64,000 bases of DNA from Planctomycetota bacterium (lineage in GTDB: Bacteria; Planctomycetota; Phycisphaerae; UBA1845): NCBI GenBank assembly GCA_016208685.1, contig JACQXM010000006.1:1-64000 (forward strand). The letters run 5' to 3'. A program made the translations under genes and the position numbers. Positions 31,462-42,000 of the stretch are shown in pieces. The notes beneath the pieces are model-generated. The model worked only from the letters and a program-made list of their open reading frames with translations. It did not search any database and was not told where the DNA came from. Within the stretch, counting starts at the first letter, position 1; each line of letters opens with the position of its first letter.

Positions 31462-32073
31462 TTATTCCACCTTCTCCAATTGCCAGTAGCCGACCTCCAC
31501 GGGCGTTTGCCGCCCGAAAATGGCGATCACCACCGACACCATGCCCCGTCGCTCGTCGACCGACTCCACCTGGCCTTCGTAGCTTTCGAAGGCACCGTCG
31601 GTGATCTTCACCTGGTCGCCGGTCTTGATGTTCAGACCCGAGAGCCCGGGTTGCTCTTCCGCCTTCTGCGAGGCGGCGAGCATCTGCACCACCTCGTGCT
31701 CCGGCATGCTTGTGGGCTTGCCGTCGGAGCCGATGAAGTCGCCCACGCCGGAGGTTTCCTTGATGAGGAACCACACGCCCTCGTTGACCGAGCCGTCCTC
31801 CTCGCAGGCCATTTCCACGAACACGTAGCCGGGGTAGAGCTTGCGCTCGACGATCTTGAGCACCCCGGCCTTCATGCGCTTCTCTTTGAGCGTGGGCACC
31901 AGGATCCGCCCGATGCGCGCCTCCAGCCCCTCGATCTTCACCTTGCGCACCAGGGCGTCGCGCACCTGTTCCTCCTTGTTAGAGGCCACGCGGAGCACAT
32001 ACCACTTCATGCCCGGCGCCGTGGTGGCGCCCTCGGCAGGAGTTACCGCTGTTGAAGGCCCGGATTCCGTCAT
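31462..32073 (-). CDS. nusG: Transcription termination/antitermination protein NusG
   Basis: Binds RNA polymerase and couples it to Rho or to S10 and the ribosome. 203 residues from the ATG at 32073. NGN domain: KWYVLRVASNKEEQVRDAL and RKLYPGYVFVEM. KOW domain at the end: IKTGDQVKITDGAFESYEGQVESVDERRGMVSVVIAIFGRQTPVEVGY. About 20 residues precede the NGN domain, and a long loop lies before the KOW domain. Its ATG overlaps the secE stop by four bases (ATGA), suggesting translational coupling. Confidence 0.97.
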   Translation of the reverse strand: MTESGPSTAVTPAEGATTAPGMKWYVLRVASNKEEQVRDALVRKVKIEGLEARIGRILVPTLKEKRMKAGVLKIVERKLYPGYVFVEMACEEDGSVNEGVWFLIKETSGVGDFIGSDGKPTSMPEHEVVQMLAASQKAEEQPGLSGLNIKTGDQVKITDGAFESYEGQVESVDERRGMVSVVIAIFGRQTPVEVGYWQLEKVE

Positions 32074-32621
32074 GTCCGTAACACGCCGATCCACGTAAAC
32101 AGGGCCTGGAACGCCACATCAACCACGAAGATGATCAGCGCCAGCAGGAACGTGAAAACGATGACCACCTTGGTGGAACCGATGATCTCTTTCTTACTCG
32201 ACCAGCTCACCTTCTTCATCTCGCCCTCGGTGGCGATCATGAAGTCTCCGGTGCTGCGGTGGGCGAAGATCACCCACCAGGCCGCCGCGGCGAACAAGGT
32301 GAATACCAGAAGCGGAATGCCCGGCGTGATGAGCAAACGCCACGCCTCGTCGCCTTCGTAAATCGCCAGGCGATCGTAGAGGAACATCGCCCCCCAGCCG
32401 ATGAGCGCCAACGCCCCGCAGAACGAGCCCACGCGCACCGACTTGCCCTGCTCCCGCTTGTACGATTCGAAAAAGCGCCGCCCACCGCCTCCTCCGCCAC
32501 CCCCGCCGCCGCCGGTCTCCGGTGGACGCGGGGGAGAGCCGCCCGACGCGCGCGGCGTCTCACGGGGACTGCTGCGTTGTGCTTCCTCGGTCACGACAGC
32601 GCTCGATTCGCTGCGGTTCAT
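32070..32621 (-). CDS. secE: Preprotein translocase subunit SecE, extended
   Basis: SecYEG subunit, 183 residues from the ATG at 32621. It has three membrane segments (about residues 64-82, 93-117 and 145-175) and the SecE signature GEMKKVSWSSKKEIIGSTKVVIVF before the last one. This three-helix form is E. coli-like, whereas many bacteria have one helix. A cytoplasmic N-terminal extension ends in a run of eleven glycines (residues 37-47). It overlaps nusG by four bases and follows tRNA-Trp. Confidence 0.95.
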   Translation of the reverse strand: MNRSESSAVVTEEAQRSSPRETPRASGGSPPRPPETGGGGGGGGGGGRRFFESYKREQGKSVRVGSFCGALALIGWGAMFLYDRLAIYEGDEAWRLLITPGIPLLVFTLFAAAAWWVIFAHRSTGDFMIATEGEMKKVSWSSKKEIIGSTKVVIVFTFLLALIIFVVDVAFQALFTWIGVLRT

Positions 32622-32697
32622 ACGTAGGCTCGAATCCCGGGGCTGGGGCGGTTGGGAACACACGCTGCCCACCGGCGCAGGCCCGCGTGTACCATTA

Positions 32698-32770
32698 CAG
32701 GGGCGAAGGGAGTCGAACCCCCAACCGCCGGTTTTGGAAACCGGTGCTCTGCCAGTTGAGCTACGCCCCT
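32698..32770 (-). tRNA. tRNA-Trp (anticodon CCA)
   Basis: A 73-base cloverleaf on the minus strand. Acceptor arms AGGGGCG and CGCCCCT pair fully. The anticodon stem CCGGT/ACCGG holds the loop TTCCAAA with anticodon CCA. The T-arm loop is TTCGACT. Discriminator base is G and the CCA end is not encoded. It lies between rpmG and secE in the same direction, so it is excised from the operon transcript. Confidence 0.96.
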
Positions 32771-32797
32771 AAGCAGATTCCGCAACCGACGACCGCC

Positions 32798-32965
32798 TTA
32801 CTTTCGTTTGATCTTGTGGACCGTGTGTTTGCGCTCGCGCTTGCAGTATTTCGACAACTCGATCTTCGGCGTACCGCCCAGCACGTTGACGCTGGTGCGG
32901 TAGTTAAGATCGCTGCACTCCTTGCACTGCAGCCACACGTATTCCCGTTTCGGCGCCTTGGCCAT
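32798..32965 (-). CDS. rpmG: 50S ribosomal protein L33
   Basis: A 55-residue frame beginning MAKAPKREYVWLQCKECSDLNY and ending KHTVHKIKRK. Cys14 and Cys17 form the first zinc knuckle. The second knuckle keeps Cys41, but the fourth position is Glu44 (CKRE), so only three of four ligands remain. It lies between tuf and tRNA-Trp, the usual rpmG-secE-nusG neighbourhood. Confidence 0.95.
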   Translation of the reverse strand: MAKAPKREYVWLQCKECSDLNYRTSVNVLGGTPKIELSKYCKRERKHTVHKIKRK

Positions 32966-33008
32966 GAAAACCCACCTCGAACGGCCGAGGCCCCACGATC
33001 AGCCGATG

Positions 33009-33028
33009 GGGGCGTCACCTGACGCCCC
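33009..33028 (-). other. Hairpin between tuf and rpmG
   Basis: Perfect 8-base arms GGGGCGTC and GACGCCCC enclose a 4-base loop (ACCT on the + strand). It lies 31 bases after the tuf stop and 43 before the rpmG start. No U-run follows on the minus strand, so it looks like a processing or attenuation stem rather than a full terminator. Confidence 0.5.
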
Positions 33029-33059
33029 GTTGCGGCCGCGGACCCTCGCCGCCCGGCAA

Positions 33060-34262
<1,203 letters not shown>

Positions 34263-34339
34263 TTAAGAACTTACCTCCACTCGCTTACCTGCGGTTTCGC
34301 TCGGTCGCCCTTGGTTTCGACTCCTTCCACGGATACATC

Positions 34340-34412
34340 AGCTGCTGACGGGAATCGAACCCGTGACCTCGTCCTTACCAAGGACGCACTCTACCGGCTG
34401 AGCTACAGCAGC
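34340..34412 (-). tRNA. tRNA-Thr (anticodon GGT)
   Basis: A 73-base cloverleaf on the minus strand. Acceptor arms GCTGCTG and CAGCAGC pair. Anticodon stem CGTCC/GGACG holds loop TTGGTAA with anticodon GGT. T-arm GGGTTCGATTCCC. Discriminator T; no CCA encoded. It lies 77 bases before tuf, a tRNA-Thr/tuf arrangement also known from E. coli tufB. Confidence 0.96.
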
Positions 34413-34592
34413 AACGCGCATCCACGATCGTCGACCGGATGCCACGCGCAACCGGCTTCGACGGCAATGCTCGCAGGCGCTCCCTGTCCGGCAGCGCCCA
34501 CGAACCGATGGCGCGATGCTGGACCGCCGAATCGAAGGGCGCACCGTCACCTTTGACCCGCCGGTCACAGCATCGGTAGCCAGAGCCGGGCA

Positions 34593-34620
34593 AGTATACG
34601 TAGCCCCAATCCCTTGTCAA
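34593..34620 (-). promoter_or_regulatory. Strong sigma70-like promoter of the tRNA-Thr/tuf/rif cluster
   Basis: Minus-strand TTGACA (34620-34615) and TATACT (34598-34593) with a 16-base spacer: consensus -35 and a 5 of 6 match at -10. It would start transcription near 34586, about 175 bases before tRNA-Thr, and is the first promoter of the whole minus-strand supercluster. Confidence 0.78.
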
Positions 34621-35047
34621 ACACAATTCTACTGGTGTTCTCCCCACCCCGCAAAGCCACCTTCAGCCCCTGTGGCAATCGCCGCCGCCTCATACCGCCG
34701 ATCTCCCCGATTCGGGCTCGCGGACAGAAACGCGCCCCGGCGCTAACGCCTCCACGACGACGCGCTCTTTCCCAATCCTGGGAAGCGAGCCCGCGGCGGA
34801 TAGCCGACGGCGCCAGAATTGGCGGCTCGGGAGCCGCCGGGACCCCTCCGTGACTCCGCGACTACGGTACACCGCGGAACACCCGACCCTACCACTCCGG
34901 GCAACCGTTATTTCACCGTGCCCGCCAAAACATCATCAACAGTTTAGCCCTTGTCGGCCGGGCCCCGCGCCGGTACCATCTTCGCCCCGTTGGTCGTGTC
35001 AGGTTCCGGGGTCCAGCGACGAGACGTCGAAAGGGGGCCACGCGCGT
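34621..35047. other. Divergent spacer, no gene
   Basis: About 430 bases between the tuf-cluster promoter and the + strand aldo/keto reductase start. Short open frames exist but none has a plausible start and composition. No clear promoter for the + strand operon was found. Confidence 0.4.
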
Positions 35048-36001
35048 ATGGAACGACGACCGCTAGGTGAAAGCGGCCTGGAGGTGTCGGTTCTCGCGCT
35101 CGGAACCTGGGCGATGAGCGGCGCCGTCGAAAGCTGGGGCCACGTGGATGACCGTGAGTCGATCGCGACGATTCATCAGGCGATCGACTGCGGGATCAAC
35201 CTGATCGACACGGCACCGGTCTACGGCCTGGGGCACAGCGAGGAGGTCCTTGGCAAAGCCATCCGCGGCCGCCGGCACGAGGTCGTAATCGCCACGAAGT
35301 GCGGGCTGTTGTTTCCCCGTTCCAAGAATGAGCTGCCGCCCCGTTGCCTGTCCCGCGCCAGCATCCTGCGGGAATGCGAAGCAAGCCTGCGGCGTCTGCA
35401 AACCGATTTCATCGACCTGTACCAGTGCCATTGGCCCGACCCGGCCGTCCCCTTGCGTGAGACCATCTCTGCCCTGACGCACCTGCTCGAACAGGGCAAG
35501 ATCCGCGCCATCGGAGTCTCAAACTTCAACTGCGAGGAGATCGCCGCCGCCCGCGAGTTCGGGCCGGTGCACAGTGTGCAACCGCCGTTCTCCCTCCTCC
35601 AGCGCCGAGCCGCGGATGACCTGCTGCCTTACTGCCAGGAGCACCGGATCGCGGCTCTGGCCTACAGCCCGCTGGCCAAGGGCCTGCTGACCGGCAAATT
35701 CTCCGCCACGTCGACGCTCTCGGGCATTCGCGCCCGTGATCCCGAGTACATGGGCGGACGTTACCAGCGGAACCTGTCGCTGGTAGAGTCCCTGCGCGCC
35801 GTGGCGTCGAGACTCGGGCGAACCGTGGCGCAATTGGCGCTCAACTGGGTGGCGTACCATCCCGGCGTGACGGCCCCCATTGTGGGCGCCAAGCGCCCCT
35901 CCCAGATTCTGGAGAACGTCGGCGGCGCCGGTTGGCAACTCAGCGACGAGGATCGCGCGGAAATCGGGCGGCTACTGATCGGATCGGGCCATGGCGGCTG
36001 A
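35048..36001 (+). CDS. Aldo/keto reductase
   Basis: NADPH-dependent oxidoreductase of the (beta/alpha)8 AKR superfamily, 317 residues from the ATG at 35048 (MERRPLGESGLEVSVLALGTWAM). The catalytic tetrad is visible: Asp54 and Tyr59 in NLIDTAPVYGLGHSEE, Lys84 in ATKCG and His128 in QCHWPDP. SNF and KRPSQILEN provide cofactor contacts. AAAGGGGG stands before the start; the frame is open upstream to 34850 without family similarity. It overlaps the next gene by 11 bases and pdxJ follows, so a role in vitamin B6 metabolism (some AKRs reduce pyridoxal) is possible but only inferred from context. Confidence 0.92.
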   Translation: MERRPLGESGLEVSVLALGTWAMSGAVESWGHVDDRESIATIHQAIDCGINLIDTAPVYGLGHSEEVLGKAIRGRRHEVVIATKCGLLFPRSKNELPPRCLSRASILRECEASLRRLQTDFIDLYQCHWPDPAVPLRETISALTHLLEQGKIRAIGVSNFNCEEIAAAREFGPVHSVQPPFSLLQRRAADDLLPYCQEHRIAALAYSPLAKGLLTGKFSATSTLSGIRARDPEYMGGRYQRNLSLVESLRAVASRLGRTVAQLALNWVAYHPGVTAPIVGAKRPSQILENVGGAGWQLSDEDRAEIGRLLIGSGHGG

Positions 36002-37892
36002 CCGCGGGGAACCCGTGACACTGGCGTTGGTCGACGCACCCGGAGCGGCGGGAGGTGCGCGCCGGGGACGGGCGGCGGTTGCGGAACCGGAGCGCGTCTC
36101 GGAGGCGCTGGCGCGCGCCGTTGTCGCCTCGACGGCGAGGGCGGAGCGGCCGGGACAGCGAACGGCGGTGCGACCGCGGTACCTGCTGTCCCTCGTCCCG
36201 GCGGTGTTCATCGGCATGGCGGTGAGCCTGCTGGGTCCATTCGAGTACGACCTGTCGCTTCTGCTTCGCATCGAGGGTGCGGACGCGGTTCGAGTCACCC
36301 CGCGCTACCAGGCGGCGTTACTCGAGCTTGCCGCCGCGGCGTTTTCGCCCGATCGGGCGCACGGCACCGTCGGGGCCGCCTGGAGTGCCGAGGTGGAAGG
36401 CGACCAGTTCCTTCGCCTCCGGCTACGTGCGGCACAGCGCGGCGACGGGGTCCGCCGCCTCACGTCGTTCGGCGGCGCGTTCGTCGAGAGGGCGACGCTG
36501 CTGCGAAACGCCACCCTCACCAGCCCCTCGCCGGCCGAGAGGTTCCTCGAAACACTCGCGGCGGAGCTTCGCGCGCGGCTACAGGATGCCCGCGATAGGT
36601 TTGAATCGACTTTGGCGCTCTCGGCAAACGCCCCCGAGCCGGACCAACAACAGCTCCTCCTGGAACGCTGGCAGCTTCTGCGCAGCGGCTACGTGAACGC
36701 GCGGACGGTCTTGACGGACAGCGCCGCCGAGCTCGAACGCCTGGAGCAGCAGGATGTCCCCACGCACGGCGTGGTACTGGCCTCCGAACGCCGGGAGGCG
36801 CTGGCAGGCGACTTGGCTTTGCAACAGGACCTCCGGGAGCTCGCGGTCCACCTCACCGAGCTGAAGCTTCAGCTCCTGAACGTCTGGCAGGAATCCGCGG
36901 CCCCGCTGGAGCGGCTTGTGGCAGCGGCGGAAGCCCTGCGCGAGCTTCTGGGTGGAGAGGCTGCCTCGGCGGCGGACGCAGCGTCGGCCCCCACGCCCAG
37001 CGCCGGGCCCGACCGCCACGATCGCCCCGGCGACGCCACGCCCTTTGCGACGCTGGCCGCAGGATTCGGCTCTGCCGCGATCGCGTTTGCGGAGCGATGG
37101 AATCAGGAGTTCATGCCCCTGCGCTCCGTGGACATCGACCCGCTGGCGGCGGAGTGGATCGAGTCCCACGAACGCGCACGGCTTGTGTTGAACGACTTCC
37201 TGTTCAACGCCGGCAAGCGCCTGGCTGCGATGCGCGCGCGTGTCCGTGCCATGGAGGGAAACGCCGACCCCGCGGCGCTGGTGCGCCAATCCGGCCTGGT
37301 GCGCGCCTTCGAAGCGCTTCAGGGGGCGCACCACCGCTTCGAGTTCGCCGCCGGGGAGCTCGATGCCCGGACGAACCGGCCCCTGGATGTTGCCTTGCGC
37401 GGTGCCGCCGGACTAAGGCGTCGAACCCAGGAGCGGATCTCCGCCATTGACGAACGGCTCAGCCGCTCGGCCCTGGAACGCGCGCGGCGGCGCTACGAGA
37501 CGGAGCTGACGCGGCTTCGGGGCGACGTGCAAAGCGCGCGGTCTCAGGCGGATCGCATCATCGACGACCTGGTGTCGCTCCAGGAGGAACTGAACCTGAA
37601 TTCCCGTCTCGCCGCCGAGCTCCTGCAGACGGCCCTGCGCGCCGAGCACGCCGACCGCGACGTGTCGCAGACGCGGCGTGACGTGGAACGCCTCGAGGGG
37701 CACATCAGCGTCCTCGCCGCCGAGCGTCGCGCCACCTATGGCGACACCGGCGTGCGGGTCGTCGGCACCACGGTTTCGGATTGGCCCGTTGACCTCCCGG
37801 CCCGCGCGCGGCGGCTTGCCGGTACCGTGCCCATCGTGTTGCTCACGTTATGCGCCGGACAATGGTATCTTCACCGCCGCCGCGTCGGTTGA
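35991..37892 (+). CDS. Membrane-anchored coiled-coil protein of unknown function
   Basis: 633 residues, no recognised family. A short basic N-terminal part leads to a membrane segment (about 64-82, YLLSLVPAVFIGMAVSLLG). A long helical, heptad-like body rich in Ala, Leu, Glu and Arg follows (about 160-600). A second membrane segment lies near the C-terminus (about 608-627), ending in a basic tail. The helix-coil-helix layout resembles polysaccharide chain-length regulators (Wzz/PCP), but no proline-rich PCP motif is seen. Its ATG overlaps the aldo/keto reductase stop by 11 bases and pdxJ follows 66 bases later. Confidence 0.7.
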   Translation: MAADRGEPVTLALVDAPGAAGGARRGRAAVAEPERVSEALARAVVASTARAERPGQRTAVRPRYLLSLVPAVFIGMAVSLLGPFEYDLSLLLRIEGADAVRVTPRYQAALLELAAAAFSPDRAHGTVGAAWSAEVEGDQFLRLRLRAAQRGDGVRRLTSFGGAFVERATLLRNATLTSPSPAERFLETLAAELRARLQDARDRFESTLALSANAPEPDQQQLLLERWQLLRSGYVNARTVLTDSAAELERLEQQDVPTHGVVLASERREALAGDLALQQDLRELAVHLTELKLQLLNVWQESAAPLERLVAAAEALRELLGGEAASAADAASAPTPSAGPDRHDRPGDATPFATLAAGFGSAAIAFAERWNQEFMPLRSVDIDPLAAEWIESHERARLVLNDFLFNAGKRLAAMRARVRAMEGNADPAALVRQSGLVRAFEALQGAHHRFEFAAGELDARTNRPLDVALRGAAGLRRRTQERISAIDERLSRSALERARRRYETELTRLRGDVQSARSQADRIIDDLVSLQEELNLNSRLAAELLQTALRAEHADRDVSQTRRDVERLEGHISVLAAERRATYGDTGVRVVGTTVSDWPVDLPARARRLAGTVPIVLLTLCAGQWYLHRRRVG

Positions 37893-37958
37893 TCGCCGCG
37901 CCGCGGACCGTTGCCGACGGACGGCCGCGGAAACCCGAAAGAAACGGAACGCAGGACC

Positions 37959-38684
37959 ATGGCACTTCTCGGAGTCAATATCGATCACGTCGCCACCGTA
38001 CGCCAGGCGCGGGGAACGGACGAGCCGGACCCGGTCTGGGCGGCAGTCGAGGCGGAGCTTGGGGGCGCGGACGGCATCACCTTCCACCTCCGCGAGGATC
38101 GCCGCCACATTCAGGATCGCGACGCGCGCCTGCTGCGCCAGACCGTGGGCGTCAAACTGAACATGGAGATGGCCATCGCGGAGGAAATCGTGGCGTTCGC
38201 GTGTGACCTCAAACCCGCGCAGTGCACGCTGGTTCCGGAACGGCGTGAGGAGTTGACGACCGAGGGTGGCCTCGACGTGGTTCGCCACAGCGCCCGAGTC
38301 GCGCAGGCTGTCGCTCGATTGCGCGACCATGGAGTCGTCGTTAGCGCGTTTATCGAACCCGTGTCGGACCAGGTGCGGGCGTCCGCGGAGACGGGCTTCA
38401 ACGCCATCGAGCTTTGGACAGGCGCGTATGCGCACGCCCGAACCAGCGAACAACGCACGACCGCGCTCGCGGCGCTTTCGACCGCCATGGAGATGGGCCA
38501 TCGCTCGAAGCTTGAAGTCCACGCCGGCCACGGACTCACGTATCGCAACGTCGCCGAAATCGCCGCGATTCCCGGCTTTGTGGAGTTCAATATCGGGCAT
38601 TCGATCGTGTCTCGTGCTGTGCTCGTCGGGATGCGACAGGCGGTTCGAGAAATGAAAGAACTGCTCGTGCGCCACGCCCCGTAG
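37959..38684 (+). CDS. pdxJ: Pyridoxine 5'-phosphate synthase
   Basis: Condenses 1-deoxyxylulose 5-phosphate with 3-amino-2-oxopropyl phosphate in the DXP-dependent vitamin B6 pathway. 241 residues from the ATG at 37959 ([20 protein letters not shown]). The TIM-barrel signatures [49 protein letters not shown] and [16 protein letters not shown] are intact. Length matches the family. Last gene of the + strand group starting at 35048; no pdxA in the window. Confidence 0.97.
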   Translation: MALLGVNIDHVATVRQARGTDEPDPVWAAVEAELGGADGITFHLREDRRHIQDRDARLLRQTVGVKLNMEMAIAEEIVAFACDLKPAQCTLVPERREELTTEGGLDVVRHSARVAQAVARLRDHGVVVSAFIEPVSDQVRASAETGFNAIELWTGAYAHARTSEQRTTALAALSTAMEMGHRSKLEVHAGHGLTYRNVAEIAAIPGFVEFNIGHSIVSRAVLVGMRQAVREMKELLVRHAP

Positions 38685-39062
38685 GCAATTCACGGCCGCT
38701 CGTTCGGGCTACCCGCCGCCGGAGGCAACCGCCGATCGCCGCACGCCGCAGGGCTGCGGGCTTACGGCCGCGGCCGCTAAAGTATTGCCGGCGCGATGTT
38801 TACCGGGGCGCCTGCCGCGGTTCTTTTCGGACTTTTCCTTGCCAAACAGCCCCGGGCTTGCGTAGACTATGGAACTGGAGCGTGGAAGCGAACCGCAATA
38901 CTTCGCTCGGGGGACAGCCTGCCGGTGGAGCACCCGGCCACGGCGCTAGGGGGTGTCTTGCTTTCGCCCGGTGCCAACCGGGTGCTGGCGCACATGGCTG
39001 CGCCGTGACCCGCGCGGCGGTCCCGCGAGGCTCCACGGCCGGCGGTGCCTGGAGGGGAAATC
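38685..39062 (+). promoter_or_regulatory. Spacer with a candidate promoter for the cysteine-rich protein gene
   Basis: 378 bases without a credible gene. TTGCCA at 38839-38844 and TAGACT at 38863-38868, 18 bases apart, form a moderate sigma70-like promoter about 195 bases before the next start. A 70-codon frame at 38796-39008 has no coding character I trust. Confidence 0.35.
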
Positions 39063-42000
39063 ATGGACAAGCGATGCGTCGGATTCGTAGCGGCGCTGGT
39101 GGCGTCGGCTCTGGCAGCGGACCAGCGCGCGACGGCGCTCACCACCCTGGAACTGCGTCCGGCGACGCAAACGGTGTACGCCGGCCAGCCGGTGGAAATC
39201 GAGCTCTACATCGTTGCTGACCCGACCGTTCCCGTGGGGGTGATTGACGCCGTTCTGCAATGGGACGCTTCGCGTCTTACATTGACCGGGTCGCACGCCG
39301 TTGGTGCGTACCCCTGGGCGACCACCGGCTTTCCCGGCGTGCCGCTTAATTCCTCGTTTACGGACGGCGACGCGGTATTCTCGGTTAACGTCACTCCCTG
39401 CGTGGCCGCCACCGCCACTCCCAGCGGGCTTCTCGTTGCCACGCTGAAGTTCATGGCCACGTCCACCCTGGGGACGGGGCAGGCGCAGGTGGTTCCGTTC
39501 CTGGGCAACTCGCAGACGCGCGCGTTGACGAATCTACCCATCCTCGGCTGCGGCGGACAGGAACTGGCGGTCAACGTCGGCACTCCGGTCAGCGTCACCA
39601 GCCAGGCGTGTCTCTCGGCGCTGCACTGCAACGATGGAACCGCCTGTACGGCGGACGCCTGTGCCGGCGGGGTCTGCACCCACAACCCGGCGTACGACGC
39701 CAACGCCTACTGTTGCGACCCGGGCAGCGGCGGCCTGACGTCCATCAGCGACGGCAACGACTGCACGACCGATATGTGCAACTCCTCGAACGGAACCGTG
39801 ACTCATACCAACAAGGTGTTCGGCTCCCCCTGCGGCAGCCAGACGCAGAACGCCTGCACGAATCCTGACACCTGCGACGCCAACGCGGTCTGCCTACCGA
39901 ACCACGTATCCAACGGCGCGGCGTGCGACGACAATGATACCTGCTCACAGAGCAGCTCCTGCCAGAACGGTGTATGCACCGGTGCCAACCCCCTGCCCAA
40001 CGGCACCGCGTGTGCGGACGGGCTGGATTGCACGAGCGGCTCGGGTACGTGTACCGGCGGCAAGTGCGTGGAATCCACGGCCGTCTGTGGTGGAACGACG
40101 CCCTATTGCATCGAGGATCCGGTCTGTACCGTGGACGCCGAATGCGGCGTACAAGGTCCGTGCACGGCGGGTCGCTGTGCGGCCGGCTACGTGTGCTGGG
40201 GCTGCCTGCCGGCGCCTAAGTCCTGCCAGACCCAGGCGGATTGCCCCGTGGGGCGGCCCTGCGAGAACGGCTTCTGCCGCAATTGCGCTGCCAACAGCGG
40301 TTGCGTGACGGTTTCCTGCTCGCCCTTCACGCACCAGTGCGTGGCCGCCGTGCATCATGAACAGTGCCAGGACGATGTCTTCTGCAACGGCGATGAAGTG
40401 TGCAATCAGTTCGGCTTCTGCCAGCCCGCGAACCCTCCGCAAGCTAATTGTCCCTCGGGCCTGGTGTGCAACGAGTTTGACGACACCTGTGTCGAGTGTG
40501 TAAGCGACACCAACTGCCCCGGAGGGATGTACTGCAATACCACTACCTACGAGTGTGTCGAATGCCTGTCCAACGCGCACTGCAACGACGGGAATCCCTG
40601 CAACGGCATCGAAACCTGCAACCAGCAGGCGGGCACGTGTAACGACGGGACACCCATCACCTGCTCCCAACCGAATGTCTGCACCATCGACGTTTGCAAC
40701 CCCGGGTCGGGCCAGTGCGAACCGCGCCCCGCGGAGACTGTTCCCTGCTCGCAGCAGAGCCCCTGTCCCAGCGGGTTCATTTGTAGCCCCACGAACTTCT
40801 GTTCGCCCGCGCAAAGCTGCTCCGACGGCGACGGCTGCACTCTAAGCGACACCTGCATCAACGGCGTATGCATCGGCCAGGCCGCCGGAACCAACGGCAC
40901 CGTGCGTATGCAGCTTGCCGCCACCTCCGGCTCGCCCTATTCGGTGGGACAGGCGATCGACGTCCGCCTTACGCTCAACATGGTCTCCGGCAGCCAGTCG
41001 ATCAACACCGCCGCCGCCACTCTGGTCTGGGATGAGCTCAAGCTCGGCCCGCAGTCGCCGTTCACCGTTGACCCCTGCACCAACCACTTCAGCGATCCGC
41101 TCAATTGCAATCCGGGTGGCAATCCCAAGCAGTATGACTGGTTCGCATCCGGGTTGCTTGCCAGCTACGACCCTGACGATCTGAACGCCAGTCTGCTGGA
41201 CGGCGACGCCCACTACACGGCCACCATCGGCCCCGGAATGCCGGATGCGCCCGTGTCTTCCTCCTTGCCTCTGTGGGTTACGACCGTCAAATTCGTCGCC
41301 GCGAGGGGAACCACCGCCGCGGGGACCAACGTGAGTCTGGTGCGCTGTATCGGCCCCAACGGCACGTTCTCCAACGTCACCGCCGGCGCCGGCACAGATG
41401 TCACCGGCACCCTGTTCTCCGCCAACGTGAAGATCCGCTGCACGGGCGCGGCGCAGTGCAACGACAACAACGTGTGCACCACCGATACCTGCAACGCCAC
41501 CACGCAGTTCTGCGAATACGCGAACGTCGCCGATGGGACGGCCTGCGGCAACCAGACGCCGATCGGCGAGTGCGACCTGCCGGACGTGTGCCAGGCGGGC
41601 GTATGCTACTCCAACCCCACGACCTGCCCCGACGACGGCAACCTGTGCACCGACGACGTGTGCAACGCCGCGACGGGCACCTGTTCGCATCCCGCCAAGC
41701 CCAACGGCACGACCTGCGACGATGGGTTGTTCTGCACGGTCAACGAGACTTGTACCTCCGGCGTATGTGGCGGCGGCGTGCCCCGAAGCTGTGGCGACGC
41801 CTTCCCCTGCACCGCCGACTCCTGCGACGAAACCGCGAACCAGTGCAGTCACGTGCCGGACGATCGGTACTGCGACGACTTCCAATACTGCAACGGAGTC
41901 GAAGTATGCAGCGTTTCGCAGGGATGCGTGCCCGGCACGCCTCCTAACTGCTCCAGTGACGGCATAGCCTGCACCATCAACGACTTCTGCAACGAGGCAT

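Noticed and set aside
38796-39008. 70-codon + strand frame before the cysteine-rich gene
   Set aside because: No ribosome-binding site, no motif, and it overlaps a likely promoter.
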